64,000 bases of DNA from Bostrychus sinensis. Lineage: Eukaryota > Chordata > Actinopteri > Gobiiformes > Eleotridae. Numbering within the stretch: position 1 is the first letter of the stretch; the number at the start of each line of letters is the position of its first letter. A program made the position numbers and the translations under genes. The DNA lies in contig CM036244.1 of the NCBI GenBank assembly GCA_020698575.1, forward strand, positions 32,152,034 to 32,216,033. The letters run 5' to 3'. This document shows, in pieces, positions 23,361 to 35,683 of this stretch. The notes under the pieces were generated by a model, which worked only from the letters and a program-made list of their open reading frames with translations, did not search any database and had not been told where the DNA came from.

Positions 23361-23816
23361 TTAACTTAGAAGGGATAAATTCCCAAGATCACTTTGCAAA
23401 ACATCTGTTCACACAAAGCACCAATGAACACAGACACAGACAACACTCATTATGCCTGACTTCAAAAGTGACTTTGCACAGCAGCTGGAGTAGTCAAATT
23501 GACTTGCTCAGGGCTATACAGTTACACCTGATTCTTGTTGGGTCGGACCAATGTTGTGGCAGTACATGCAGTTAGGAGACAAAGACAAAGTTAAAGTAAA
23601 CAACACTGATAGAGACTCAACCCTGCACTGAGCTGTTATAGATACACATCTGCTCTGAGGAAGCACTGGGTTAACAGACTTTATTCACACTTAATGGACT
23701 AAATATCTTTTTGACTTTTTGTGTGTTTCTAATTAATGTTATGGACCAAAATCATGTGTCTGAAATAAGAAAGAAAGAAAGTTGGTTCATCTGATCACAG
23801 CCAGGTCATCTAAAGC

Positions 23817-24010
23817 AGTGGTTCCCAAACATTGGGCTGGGACCCAAAAATGGGTCACCAAAGATCAATTTATTGAATAAAAGGTTTTTAATAGTCATGT
23901 ACTGTATAGGCATGTAATTTAAAATAAGAACTTGGGCTTTCTTCAGGACGTAAACAAAATACTAAAGAAATAAAAAATAAAAAATAAATAAAAATAAATA
24001 ACTAAAAAAA
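23817..24010. mobile_element. hAT-like left-end fragment
   Basis: 'cagtggttcccaaacattgg' followed by 'ctgggacccaaaaatgggtc' resembles the left end of fish hAT elements. No right end was found. An A-rich stretch at 23950-24010 follows. The right boundary is uncertain. Confidence 0.4.
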
Positions 24011-24354
24011 GAATGATGATGGATGTCAAACCAGACAAAGGTGTGTGATACCAGTTTTTGTGGCATTTAGAAATAAAACAAAAGTGGGAACCCCAGATGT
24101 AACTCGCCTGCCCTTTGAAAAGCTTTCAGCTGAAGCCCTCCCAGATGGTTCTGTGCAACACAGGATTTTTTGCAAGGTCTTGAAAAATGTTTTAAAAATG
24201 TATAATGAATTTAAGGCTTTAAGAGTATTAGGAGTATTAGGCCTTAAATACGTTTAAACAGGTTTTAAAGATGCATGTACAATGCAATACTTACTCTAAA
24301 ATGCCCACTTAAATGCTGAAAGGTGTAATACTGCCACCAAGCTCAGATCTGTTC

Positions 24355-24692
24355 CAGGGTTTCCCCAAGGTCTTAAAAGCATTAAAAAGGTATTAAATTT
24401 GATTATGCCAAAATCAAGGCCTTAAAAGTATTAAATATTATGAGGTAGGTATTAAATGAACATCTAGGTCTTAAAATTTGTCATAACATTATGTTAATAT
24501 TACAAAAAGTAGAGTCATCACAATAACAAAATATCTTTACTGAAGAAATTATATTTCCAAGACCAAAATGCTTTGCGACATTGGTCTTTTTTGTACAATT
24601 TTTGTACACTATGTGCTTTTGAAATAGGGCTTTTTTAAATAATCATTTAGAAAAGTCTTAAATTCAACTTTTTGAGCCGTGCAGGAACCCTG
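24355..24692. mobile_element. hAT-like element, 'cagggtttcccc' family
   Basis: The left end 'cagggtttccccaaggtc' and right end (aggaaccctg, ending 24692) are short inverted repeats. The interior carries repeated 'ggtcttaaaagcattaaaaa' words. A diverged copy in the same orientation is at 49374-49800. No 8-bp target duplication is seen. Confidence 0.6.
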
Positions 24693-24949
24693 GCAACCAA
24701 AGGGTGAGTCAGGTTACCTCCCACACTAAAATAATGAAACCTCTAGCTTTACATTGTCAATTCATTATTTTTCCCTAACACATGTTACCACTGCTGCTAT
24801 TCCTGTTTCAGCTGTTTGTGAAATTTTCAAAGATACTTATGGACAAAGCGCTTGACCCAATCAACACAGACTATGCTTGGCAGGTGGCTTAACTATGGTC
24901 TATGCAAAACTCATTCCATCTAGATAGGACAGCCAGGACAACAAAGAGA

Positions 24950-25340
24950 ACCTTCAGCGTCAGTAGAGGACGAAGTGGCCCAGTGACCAGACGCTCGTTT
25001 ATTAATCTTTTTCATGAGCGGTGCTTTGGTATAATCCATATTAATAGCTGCCACTGCTATCTCCTGCAAGCCCTAACACATTCTAATTCATTTAACTTTC
25101 TCCTATAATTATTATGCAATAGGCACCTGAATTAATTCCTACTGGGCCTTATCAGCAAACCTGCCATGCACGCATAATGTCTGAATAACAAATCAATGCA
25201 AAACATTCAATTAACAGCCCGGCTAATACCCAGCAGCCTCTGTGCATGCATGTTTTATAGCTCGCAGCATCAAGTGACACTTTAATGTCTAATAATTAAT
25301 AAAAATCACCTTTGCTTATGCTGGTAATTAATGCGTAGGG
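24950..25340. promoter_or_regulatory. candidate conserved enhancer rich in homeodomain-type sites
   Basis: This repeat-free block holds several TAATTA or ATTAAT cores (around 25104, 25133, 25290-25300 and 25327) and 'attatgcaat' at about 25110. It has none of the transposon signatures that fill the neighbouring DNA. Sustained motif density inside a giant intron of a neural adhesion gene suggests a cis-regulatory element. This is inference from composition only. Confidence 0.35.
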
Positions 25341-25572
25341 TAGACTCTGCTCTGCTGCGTGGTTGGATTCAACAGAAAGACATAACACATATATCATAGT
25401 GAAAGAAGCATCCGGGACAATTTTTCTTGGTTAAATAGTGCCCCGGCATAATGTGAATGGATTCTATTTTGGTCTCCTCTGTTGATGTATGTAATGTTTC
25501 AAGAAAATATTAATGTTCCAGAGGAAAATTGCATTCTCTTTATTGCTAATATAGCATTTTATGTATATTATG

Positions 25573-25603
25573 GAAAAAAAAGAAAGAAAGAAAGAAAGAA
25601 AGA
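25573..25603. repeat. (AAAG)n microsatellite
   Basis: An A run followed by about six AAAG units and one variant unit. Confidence 0.9.
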
Positions 25604-26048
25604 TAGAAAACTGATAAATGGTTGACTCTCTTCAAGAGTCAGGATTTAACTGATTTTTGACATGAATCACCAATGGGCAGTGGATATGGCCGTGTTCTAC
25701 TCAATCCAGAGTTTTGTTTTGACATGCCTTTATTGATAAATGTTAAATATACATAGATACAAAGCTCAATAAATAAACAAACAGACATATAAATAAATAA
25801 CTGTTAAAAAACCTTCAAAAAAAGGTTTTAAAAAAGTACAGATGACTTCTTTTTTTAAACCTTTTTATGTTTTTTGTGATTCAATTTGCCTGGATGAGCG
25901 AGAGTCACAATCAAATAACAACAACAACAACAACAATAAAAATATAAGAATAAGAATAAGAAGAAGAATCTACCAGCAACAGCAAGTTTAACGTAACATA
26001 GCATTAAACACCACTACAAAGATGTATGTTGTTTTGTATAGTCTACAG

Positions 26049-26292
26049 CAGTGGTTCTCAAAGTTGGGTCTAGGGCCCACAAAGGTACTATAAGGGTGCC
26101 TCCAGAGGCTATCTATAATAATTACATAAGAAGAAATTCAGTTTGAAATGAACTACAGTTATATACTTGTTTAAAAATATTACTTTTTTTTAGCCAATAG
26201 TCAGTGTACGTTTAAATAGAAATATATGAGGGGTCCACGTGGCATTTTCAGAATTTAAGGGGCCGCGACTCTCTTGACTTTGGGAATAGCTG
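26049..26292. mobile_element. short non-autonomous hAT element
   Basis: Termini 'cagtggttctcaaag' and 'ctttgggaatagctg' are degenerate inverted repeats. Flanks GTCTACAG (26041-26048) and GTCTGCAG (26293-26300) are a 7-of-8 target duplication. The inner ends (caaaggtacta, ccagaggctatctat) match those of 6980-8461, so both belong to one family; this copy is 244 bp. Confidence 0.8.
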
Positions 26293-27214
26293 GTCTGCAG
26301 AAACAAAACTATAATTTATTAATCTCAAAAGATAAATCCACTTTCAACAGTGTCATCAAGTAAGCTGTATGCCCTATTCACTTCTTTGTCTGCAGAAATG
26401 TTCGTAAACACATTCATAAAATGGAATTGCTTTCAACAGAAACAACGCTATTTAACAGATTTCTTTAATTGCCATATGCAAATTGCTATATTATACTGAC
26501 AAACAGCATCACAAGCCAAGAATAAAACATAATCACTTCTTTTTATAAACATTCCTTTCCTTTCTATTATTTTATATATATATTTGTCAAGTGGAAACAA
26601 AAGTGTAAGCTGACCTCTACCTTAAGCAAAATTAAAACTCCTAGGTGTGCTGTCCCATCCACACTCCAACCTCACTCCACACCTCAACATATCTGCTGAA
26701 ACAAGAACACATGTACACATCCATGCATTTCTTGTATACCTCTGCAATACTTTAAAACATGAAATGCTAACAAAAATTTGGGAGACTGTGTAGCCAATAT
26801 ATCATAGCAGTGAAAGCAGTGTCTTAAGCTCTTTTTACATGCTTAATTAGCCTCCAATACAACGGTGCATTGTGATGAGTTAGCAGTGTGTTCATGTTCC
26901 CTGGCAGTGTCCTGTGAAGAGATTCTGCCTCCACAGCACCAGACGCCTGTGTAGGATTTCTCGCTCCTGTCATTTTCTGCTTGGCTCAGACCCCACTCAG
27001 AGCCCATCACCTCCTGTGTGTGTTTCCCATGCAGCCATATTGCATTTCAGCCCCCCTCCCCCCCCAGAACCCCAGATGTATGTAGTCAGCACTGTCTGTA
27101 CCCGCCTCCTACAAGAGCACAGCTGCTCATGTAATCGTCCATCATACCTAATGTCAGCTTTAATAGATTGTCTGTATTCTAGACAATATGTTTTGAATTT
27201 CTTTGTTTTTACTG

Positions 27215-27800
27215 AAGATGACTCAGATCATGGGTCAGGCTATGGATTCACCTCCTAGCATCACAAAATCTGAGCACGAACTGGAGGTTGTCCATGAATT
27301 TGTGTATCTTGGCTTGACGATCTCTGACATCCTCTGACTCTGAGCTGAATCAAAGCATCGGTAAAGCAGCTACCATCATTTCCAAACTCACAAAGACAGT
27401 ATGGTCAAATAAAAAGCTGACAGAAACAACCAAGAACCAAGACCCAGGTTTATAGCACTTGTGTAATTGGCACACTACACGCACGACAGGAGAGAAAGCT
27501 GAACACCATCCACATGTAATGTCTCATGACACATCCACAACATCACCTGGCAGGACAAAGTTTCCAACAGCACAGTTCTAGAGCGAGATGGACTCCAAGG
27601 CATAAACACGCTAAAACCGAGACACCTGTGCTGGCTTGGCCATGTTGAAAAAATAGATGCTCGTCGAATTCCAAAGAGTCTCCTTAATGAAAAGAAAAAT
27701 GCTCCACATGTAGACAACAACAAGGATGTCTGCAAGCAAGACCTGAAGGCCTTAGGAATTGACCTTAACAGTTGGGAAACTTTGGCCTATAGTCACTCTA
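27215..27800 (+). pseudogene. LINE (non-LTR retrotransposon) ORF 3' fragment
   Basis: Frame-shifted pieces translate as MTQIMGQAMDSPPSIT, ELEVVHEFVYLGLTISD, SIGKAATIISKLTKTVWSNK, TVLERDGLQGI, CWLGHVEKIDARRIPKSLL and DVCKQDLKALGIDLNSWETL, in this order. They match the region downstream of the reverse transcriptase active site in a large class of vertebrate LINEs (YLGS.IS, RRL.WLGHV..., GR.PK.LL, DVCKRDLKA). The middle is deleted around 27440-27480, and there are stops and frameshifts throughout. It is dead. The family name is not decided here. Confidence 0.85.
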
Positions 27801-29819
27801 CTTGAAGAAGGGACTGTCACTCCCAAATTGTCCTTTCCAGCCACACCACAAAGTGTAGAGCTACCCAGAGTGTAGTCTTAAGAGACTGAAGGATGACAAA
27901 TATATGATAGAGTCACTTATGCCACATGTCTTAAATTCAATTCAAAATTAAAAGTAAAGTAATGGTTATTAACTGGTTTTAAGTACACACATGTATTTTC
28001 CTAATTTTAATACCTTTTAAAAGTGTTTTAGTTGTACTCACTGATTCACAAGTTTTTTGTATTTCTGAGCTAATAATCTGACCTTAAAAAGTTTAAGTTA
28101 GAGATTTTAAAGACTTGGCTCCTAGAAATTTATTTGAGTTGAATTAACTTGGTGGGTTTTACAGTGTAATTTAAACAAATTCCATGTCAGAGTAATGGTG
28201 GTGTTTCACTTGGTACCACCAGATGGAGTTGAGAGTCACAGAGCCTCTATGGCCAATGTTTGATGCAAAAGAGATAAGTTAAGAAATTAAACTTAAAGTC
28301 TCACTAGCCAAATTAATGAATAGAAATGTCAATAATTAATTTAAAACACTTCAATAATAAGTAAAGATAATTAAGTAATTCTTAAACTGTATACAAGTGC
28401 AATGGGCAAGAAATGTCAATGCACTGCAACTTAGGAAATGCTTGTAAAAAGACACAGCACCAGCATCAGTTTCATAAAACAAGTCGTACAAGACAAGGCC
28501 TATGACTACAACACATGCACTAACATAAACACACTGCAAATGATGAAAACATGAAACACTATTGCTAATAATCCAAAAACGTTAATTTGGGCTTTTACAA
28601 ATTATAATAAGTGGATTTCTTATAACCAGACAACCTTTATAGACCTTATAGACCTTCACATGTTTTGGACACTAATTTTTCTGCGGTCTTCCTCAGAAGT
28701 GTCATGTGACGTTATCATAACGTGCCTCATCAGCTGATTTAAAAATAAACAGTTGAAACATGTCAAGATACCATGCAAAACAATGGTCTGTCAACAACAA
28801 ATCCATGTACTAATATCACTATTGCTATTATAAGTCTTTGTAATCTAGAGCAGCTATTTGCCAGTGATTAATAGTCCTTGTTTGCATGTTGGATTTTATA
28901 CAATAATTTAGTGATATTGTCAATTTCTTTATGTACAGGGCAGACTGGGGAATTAAAAGTCTATTTCTGCTAGTACAGATAATACAAAATAAAATAAGTA
29001 CTATAAAATATACAGTAAGTAAGGAACATAAGGAGGATATCCAAGTGTTGCATTTGGCTTGATCAGTGGCTTTCAAATATCTGATTTCTACCTGCCATTA
29101 AAAGAAAAAAAAATTAGTCCAAAGTATATTCTTGCAGCACTTCAGGGTCCAGTGGCCACACTCCTGTCACATTCCTTGATGGCAATGATGCCAATGATTG
29201 AGCCAGGCTTATCAAAGCTTGATTGGGTAACTTGCACCCCTCAGATGTCTTCAGCACTTTTATGGTATCAACAGAAAACAAAATGCACAAGAAAGGGCTA
29301 TATATTTCACTTTCTCCTACATCAACCCTTCTGTTATATCAGTACCGCCATATGTGAATTCTATTTTGAGACACCACATTTTGTCTGTCAGTTCTATGAA
29401 GTGCCAAAAGCATGGTGGTATAGAAGGAACACACAGACAAAGCCGGTTTTACTGCAATCCTCTGTTTTCCAACACACACTCAAGGTGGGCTGTTGTGTCC
29501 CATAAAGATCCCACCACTCCAGGACAAAGACCGCCTTTGAAAAGTGGATTATCTTTCATCCCTTTCCCCTGGTCTGGTCAATGGAAACGATATGGATGTA
29601 AAAGGACGGCTGGTGGAGAATGAAAAGCATAGCTAGAATGGTTCTGGAGGGGGAAGAGTTTAAGTTGGAGGCGGGGACTTTGTATGCATGCAGGGCGGCT
29701 TGTTGCCAGAGAAAGAGGGATAGAGCCAGTCGTCTGGAGATGGAAGGGGAGGAGAGATTGGAGTCCATTAAAGGCAAATGGGGAAAGTAAATAACATTAA
29801 TGCTTATTGATTCCATCTA

Positions 29820-30130
29820 AAATACAGCTATTTATTCTACTGACCCACAATCAATGGACCCGGGCCACTTTGGAAGTCCCTCGCTAACATCAGCCCGCTG
29901 CAATAACACACGGGGCTTATGAAAAATGCCCTCTCATTACACTGGAATACGCCGCTAATACATCGCCGTGCCCCCGTTTTTAAATAACACTTCATCACAA
30001 CCAGAATCAAGGCTAATTTGCCGCATTATTACAACGTATTAGTTTAAAGGTGTAGGCATTAGCGGTTACAAATACAGCTGAGGTGACTTAAAATTCGAAT
30101 AAATGCATTAAGTCGGAGCAAACAAGGCGA
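29820..30130. promoter_or_regulatory. candidate conserved non-coding block
   Basis: A repeat-free, CpG-containing segment with 'aatcaatgg', 'ccgctaatac', 'ggctaatttgccgc' and 'attagcgg' words. It differs sharply in texture from the AT-rich repeats around it. Function is inferred only from that contrast. Confidence 0.3.
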
Positions 30131-33004
30131 GAAAAGTTGGGGCCCGGCAGAACAAAAGTTTGGACGCTGGTTAAATTGGTGTTTACTGGATCAGTCCGGT
30201 TCATTAGCCTGGTGACAAGAGAGCCATTTGTGCAAGGGCAGGAGCGGCTCCCGCTGCGGCTGCTGATTACATGTACACACAAGACCGGGCCAGGGACAGG
30301 AGATGGAAAACAAAACGAATTAACTAGAAAAAAAAGGTTTGCCTTTGTTGTAAACAGATGGTTGGTTCAGACGGACTCCTATTAATCACTGAAGTTGTAT
30401 GTTTGAACTAGGACACAAAACTTTATGCTAGCATTCACTGTAATAAAAAACCTTTAAATGTGGTTGCCAAATTTTTGCTGTAAAATATGCAGCAAAATGA
30501 TAGGTTTTACAATCAAGAACCTTTATTTCTATAGCACAATGTTGTTAAAAACTACAATTTATTTATGTTTGTCAAAGACCATGAGTCATGTCAGCATGGC
30601 AGAAATAGGGATGCATTTTTTTTACTTTTTATAATTAGAATAAATTGAATAATAGTTCCAATTCTCTTTAACATCTTTCAGGAGAAACAATCAGGAGATG
30701 ATCAGAAACACTGAGGTTCAATGTAGATTGGATAATGTTTTAAAAATTGTTATTCATAGTTCAACTTTTAGGAGAATCATTGGATGAGGTGATGCTGTAA
30801 TGTGTGATAATGTTCCTCTGAGGCAAGGTTGAACCATTACTGAGTTTGAGCAGGACACTTATGTTAAAGGCAGTATGTAGTATGTAGTACACATCAGTCA
30901 TGGTCTAACTATGTCTTAGAAGGGAAAAAATTTAAATATTTTCACTGTATTTTTTACAGTTAAATTCCAGCAACCACAGCTGCCAGATTTTTACAGTAGG
31001 CATATGCATTACAAAATAAAAAAAATAAAAAAATAAAATAAAATAAAATAAAACTAGAGTACATTAAGTTTCACAAAAAATAAAACTCTTTGGAGCAATT
31101 TTTGGAATACAGCTAAGGAAGAGGTTTTATTTTGTTCCATTCATCGATTCATCCCAGTTAGCTGTGCCACCTTTCAGAAACTTGCATTGACTTAACTTAC
31201 ATTAATGGATTAAAACACTCTTCAACACTCCCTTTGACATGTATAAATGCAATTAATAATACGGTTGTGGCAGCGCCTGGTAAATTAAGTCACCCACCCA
31301 GAGCCAGAGCCTAGGTTCCTGCCCATTTAAAGGCAGTTTGTTTTTTGCCAGTGTCACCAAGAGCATGCTAAAGGGGTTATGTTGTTTTTCCTCTCCTAAA
31401 ATCAAATGAGTTAACTTATTTGGCGCTGTATGAATTTAGTTAATTTGATTGGTTTTCAGTATTTCAAAAATGTGGATGAAATCTGAGTATCCAAATGTGT
31501 TCTGTGAGTGGTAATAAATTAAATTAAAACATAATGCCTAAATCAAGCCTCCTTCTTTTTGAGCTTTTTAAATTTTTTCATAATTAATGTATTTTGCCAA
31601 GCCACTGGATCAACAAAGATGATCCAATTTGCCCCGGCTTCAGCTTTAAAACTCAAAGCTACATTAACATGTTCCAAAAGGGAATACGCTCCAATATCAT
31701 GCAACAAAACACACAGAAAGTGGGTCATTCATGAACACAACATTACGGCATGAATCTGGAAATAATCCAATAATTCTCCTGCTACAAGTCATTTGGTGGT
31801 TTTCAAATTCATTTATTTTTCACTTACTGTACACAGAATTCTATTAATCACATGTTCCCTTGCCAGTGGGGCTTCTGGGTGGTATTTGGATCTGATGTCA
31901 TTGCAGTACCAATTATACCAGTGAAGTATAGAGCAATAATAATCCCTGCAAAACTGCCTTTAGGGGTTGTTTGGCTTTTACTCACCAGATGCCAACACGT
32001 GTTCTGAAACATCTTCTCAGAACAAACAGAAGGAGAGCAGGAGAAAACGGGCCCTCTGGTTAGTTGGACCAGGCTTGCCAATGGAAATCTCATGCTTGTC
32101 AGTGCCTTATAGGATTTTACTTCATGGTTTGGACACGTGTGACCACTCTCATGCAAGTGTTTGGCTCCAGCCGCTTTGCAGAAAATCAACATTTGGACTT
32201 AGGTAGCATTGTCAGAGCAGATTATAGTTGTTTTTTAGTGTGACTTTGGTTCTTATGGTTCCTGCATTGCGTCATTTGAATGTTGACCACATGCAGTAAC
32301 AACAGCATTAAGTGCTAATATACTAAATACACTTGCAGTATACTAATTGTATACTGTACATCAGGTTTGGTTAAATACACAGAAGCATTGTGCATTCACT
32401 TAAAAAATAAAAAATAAAGTTCTGTTTTTATGGGTAAAATTGTTTTTGGTTTTACAAGAAAAGTTCTGTTTTTAAGAGTAAAGTAATTTTGTTTTAATGA
32501 CAACATAAATCTATGTCTATCACCAGCAGAAGCTTTTATCTCACATTGAAGGGTTGCTGTATACTGAAGCGTATAAATGTCCCAGTTATTCAGTTATTGG
32601 CCTACGTTTTATTTTACTTCAGGCTTTGAGACCTTGGGAGTTTCTGCTGAATCATTAGTTTGTCCACTCTGCCCTGACATCTCCGGTCTTTTCCCTGCAC
32701 TTTACCGCTTCTGTTGAAGCCTTGAAACATGCGTACATTTCTCGTAAAAACTGAATTTATTTAACTCATAAAAACATGATTTTTTTTTCTTGTAAAAGCA
32801 GAACTGTTTTCTAAAATAAAAACATTTTCTTTTCAAGTGAACGCAGTATGTTTCCGTATAAACACCTTTATATTATGTGCTCTGTCTTTGAGCAATAATC
32901 CTCTCAGTCTCTCAGCTTTTCTACCAAAGACAACTATATAGGTTTCATCTTTGATTAACTGTACAAGGTTTTACTGACATCAAGCCATTAAGCCCAACAA
33001 AAGA

Positions 33005-33180
33005 CTAAAATTATGAATGTAAAGGGTTGTTGTCAGTGGCCTAGAGAGCTGTGTAGTAGATGGGTAAGACTGTATTTACTAAAAATTTTGACTTGCGGCA
33101 GATATAGGCTAAACATGATTGGACCAAGAACAGACTCTTGTGGGACACCACTGTTCAAAGTTAGCTATAGTTCCTGTCAT
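33005..33180. repeat. fragment of the 'tatagccc' dispersed repeat family
   Basis: 'gattggaccaagaacagac' and 'cttgtgggacaccac' match the far part of the same fish repeat whose beginning is seen at 20485. A related start ('tttatttctatagcac') lies just downstream at 33374. The two are in one neighbourhood and may be a broken single copy. Confidence 0.45.
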
Positions 33181-33368
33181 CCAAGTACAATTTCAGCATT
33201 CTGAAAAGTAATCTCTTTTATCCGGACAAATATTTAATCACATTTATTATCGTGTATTGTTTAGTGAAAATGCATAAAAGCCTGTTTGACAATCTCGTTT
33301 TTCTCCTCCACAAACAAACTACTTTCATATATGTGCAGTTTTTTAAAGTTTTGTCAATCATGAGAAAT

Positions 33369-33600
33369 ATTAACTTTATTTCTATAGCACATTTTAGAAA
33401 CACAGACAGTTTCCAAAGTGCTGCACAAAATTATAAAACAATAAATAAATGAATACATGTTCTATTTAACCTCACTAGCTTCCACTAAACCAATAAAAAA
33501 CTAGTAAGATCAAGTAAGAGCAATACAATAAAAAAACACATAAATAAATAAGTAAAATCAATAAAATAAATAAAAACAAAACAATAAAAGACACAGGACC
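33369..33600. repeat. dispersed repeat start and A-rich tract next to the Ig1 second exon
   Basis: 'tttatttctatagcac' and 'ccaaagtgctgcac' mark the family also seen at 20485. It runs into an A/T-rich 'aataaataaa' tract (33430-33590) ending about 50 bases before the exon acceptor. Confidence 0.6.
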
Positions 33601-33649
33601 ACACAACAGTGATAACTCCATATTACAATGCGTTGTTGGTGTGTTGCAG

Positions 33650-33799
33650 GCTACCCCCGTTATGACATTGTTGGAGACCACAGTAAAGGAGAGTACCACC
33701 TCCTGATCCAGAGGACAGACATACAGGACGACGCCTTCTTCGAGTGCCAGGCCATCCAGGCAGCCATCAGGTCCAGACCTGCCCGCCTCACTGTACTCG
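33650..33799 (+). CDS. kirrel3: KIRREL3-like exon encoding the C-terminal half of Ig domain 1
   Basis: After the codon completed from the previous exon (G|GC), the 150-nt exon encodes YPRYDIVGDHSKGEYHLLIQ, then RTDIQDDAFFECQAIQAAIR and SRPARLTVL. 'DDAFFEC' is the Ig D-x-A-x-(Y/F)-x-C motif with the second domain cysteine. 'ECQAIQAAIRSRPARLTVL' is essentially the KIRREL3 sequence, whereas KIRREL1 has a different 'ATEAALRS' version. The acceptor is 'gttggtgtgttgcag', with a purine-interrupted pyrimidine tract; the donor is ctcg|gtaaga at 33799/33800. Borders are phase 1 on both sides, so the two 150-nt exons form one exchangeable Ig module. The next Ig2 exon (starting around a PP.DP motif in this family) is not in the window. 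Confidence 0.92.
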
Positions 33800-35171
33800 G
33801 TAAGAACTTTTTCTTTTCTTTTTTTTTTTTTTTACTGGTATTTACAAAAGCATGGATGTGGATCAGCTAGGATTCTATTATATTACACTTCAGGGCTTTA
33901 TATGGACTTTTTCAATTGTGCTTTCAGTTTCACAATTGAGGTTTGATAATCAAACGTGTTTTCATGTCAAGAAGCCCTCACAGGTAAAAGTGTTTGAAAG
34001 ACTGTGCACCCTGTGGTGTCATTTTGTTCCCTCCACAAATTAGCACAGATAGCTGATGCTGTCAGTGTGGCTTTCATTGTGCAGAGCTACCAGCCTCTGT
34101 TCCTCCTTTCCCTGTGGTTTTACAATCTGAATGACAAAAGTATTCTAAGATTGTAAGATTGGATTGAAGTGGATTAACTTAATATCTTCTCATATATCTT
34201 ATCTTATCTTATATCCTAATGGCCAACACTATTTTTTTTATTATTATCATACAAGTGTATTATTTAAATGATGATACACCACTATGGCTTTAAAAAAATG
34301 CTTCTTCCCGATTGACAACCTTATTAATGGGGAAATTACTCTTGGTATTAGCTGCCTTTGGTATGCTGCTGGTATCTGAGGCAATTATCAGTATTTTGTA
34401 TTCAATTGTAGAGGTCGACTAATAGGGATTTTTCAATGGTCAATGCTGATTTTTAAAACTTGGCTAATAAATACTGCCATTTTTTATTTGTTTGTTTGTT
34501 TTTAGTAATGTATATTTAAATGCAAACAAATGTGTTAGAATTGACAGTGAGAACAGTTAAAGATGAGTTTTTTTTAGAAAACCATTTAGGCAATCTCACT
34601 CAAACTCTCTGTGGAAGTAGAGCTTGGGGAGAACTACAAAATGCTTTTGGATTTTTTGTTCTACCAGGTTCTATGCCAGAGAAATGAGCATCATTTTTTT
34701 ATTGTTATTTTGAGCTTTTCAGGATGGATGGTTCCTATGAACTGCAGAGTAAGAGCCAAAACTACTACAAGATGGTTGTGGACATTCTAAGTTGTTTCTC
34801 AGGATGCCCCAAAGCATCTAAAAGCCAAATCTCAGATTTGTATCAGGGCTGCTATATGGCCTCTAATGAATTGCACAGTGAGAACAGTATTCACTTTAAA
34901 ACTGTTGTCAAGGGCTGCTTTAGGGGCAATGTGGTTATTTTTATTATTATTTTAGTGCTTTGTGTATAATGCACATTCACATGTTGATGTTACTGAATAA
35001 CAGTAAGGCTTGAATTCTTGCTTTCAAAGGCTGTGCATGTGATGCTGCTGTTTAACATTAAATTGTCTCTTTGGGAGGAAATATAAATAAACTGACATTT
35101 AGACTGCTCAAATGTCTTTGCATGCCTTAGATTCAGTCCACAAGTACGAAGATGTCTGTAATGTATCTTCA

Positions 35172-35590
35172 GTTCCACTGACTGGTTAAATGTTGTCTTA
35201 TAGAGCCATATACTGTGGTAAAACAGGACTGCTGCAGTAGATAAACAAACTGATGTGAAAACAAAAGCACTTAACGCTATACAGAAACATGCAGCTCAAT
35301 CTCCGACTCTGAGGACAGTGTATGTCCGTCTAACACCATTACAACATAAAATTAACTATGTACTAATGTAATTTCTACCCATATCATATGCTACAAGAAG
35401 ACTATTCCACCAAATAACATCCTGTTTACCGAGTGCATTTACGTCTTTTTACCACTGTCACTACAGCACACTGCTCTGCCTCAGTAAAGTATAATAAACT
35501 AATGTCTTTAGTAATGATTTTGAAGTCTCTGATATATCCTTGTTTACTATAAGGCTCTATAAGACAACATTTAACCACAGTCAGTGGAAC
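35172..35590. mobile_element. nested inverted-repeat element
   Basis: The left arm 35172-35207 (gttccactgactggttaaat…) and right arm 35553-35590 (…ttaaccacagtcagtggaac) are inverted copies over about 36 bases with a 2-base indel. The 345-bp spacer is not coding. It lies wholly inside the hAT element at 34409-36015. Target duplication is not evident. Confidence 0.7.
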
Positions 35591-35627
35591 AGAAGCTATG
35601 GTACAGAACCTTCCTTCTCGTGGATTG

Positions 35628-35683
35628 AAGCTAATGCTGCAGGCTTAAGCTAATGCTGCAGGCTTGAGCTAATGCTGCAGGCC
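35628..35683. repeat. three-copy ~18-bp tandem repeat
   Basis: 'agctaatgctgcaggctt' occurs three times with single-base changes. Confidence 0.85.

Larger units (their letters stand above)
9292..33649 (+). other. kirrel3: 24.4-kb phase-1 intron splitting Ig domain 1
   Basis: Donor gt at 9292 and acceptor ag at 33648-33649 define an intron of 24,358 bases. Repeats inside it are listed separately. Stretches without repeats that I could name are 9300-9980, 10400-11700, 12550-13340, 13730-14630, 15180-16560, 16870-18060, 21810-22440, 23370-23810, 24900-26040, 26300-27210 and 27810-33000. Several of these are candidate conserved regions. No other coding exon was recognised in either strand of this intron. 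Confidence 0.8.

Noticed and set aside
28620..28740. 'cttatagaccttatagacct' repeat near 'atgtgacgttatcataacgt' as a palindromic element
   Set aside because: Only short direct and inverted words; no arms long enough to support an element.
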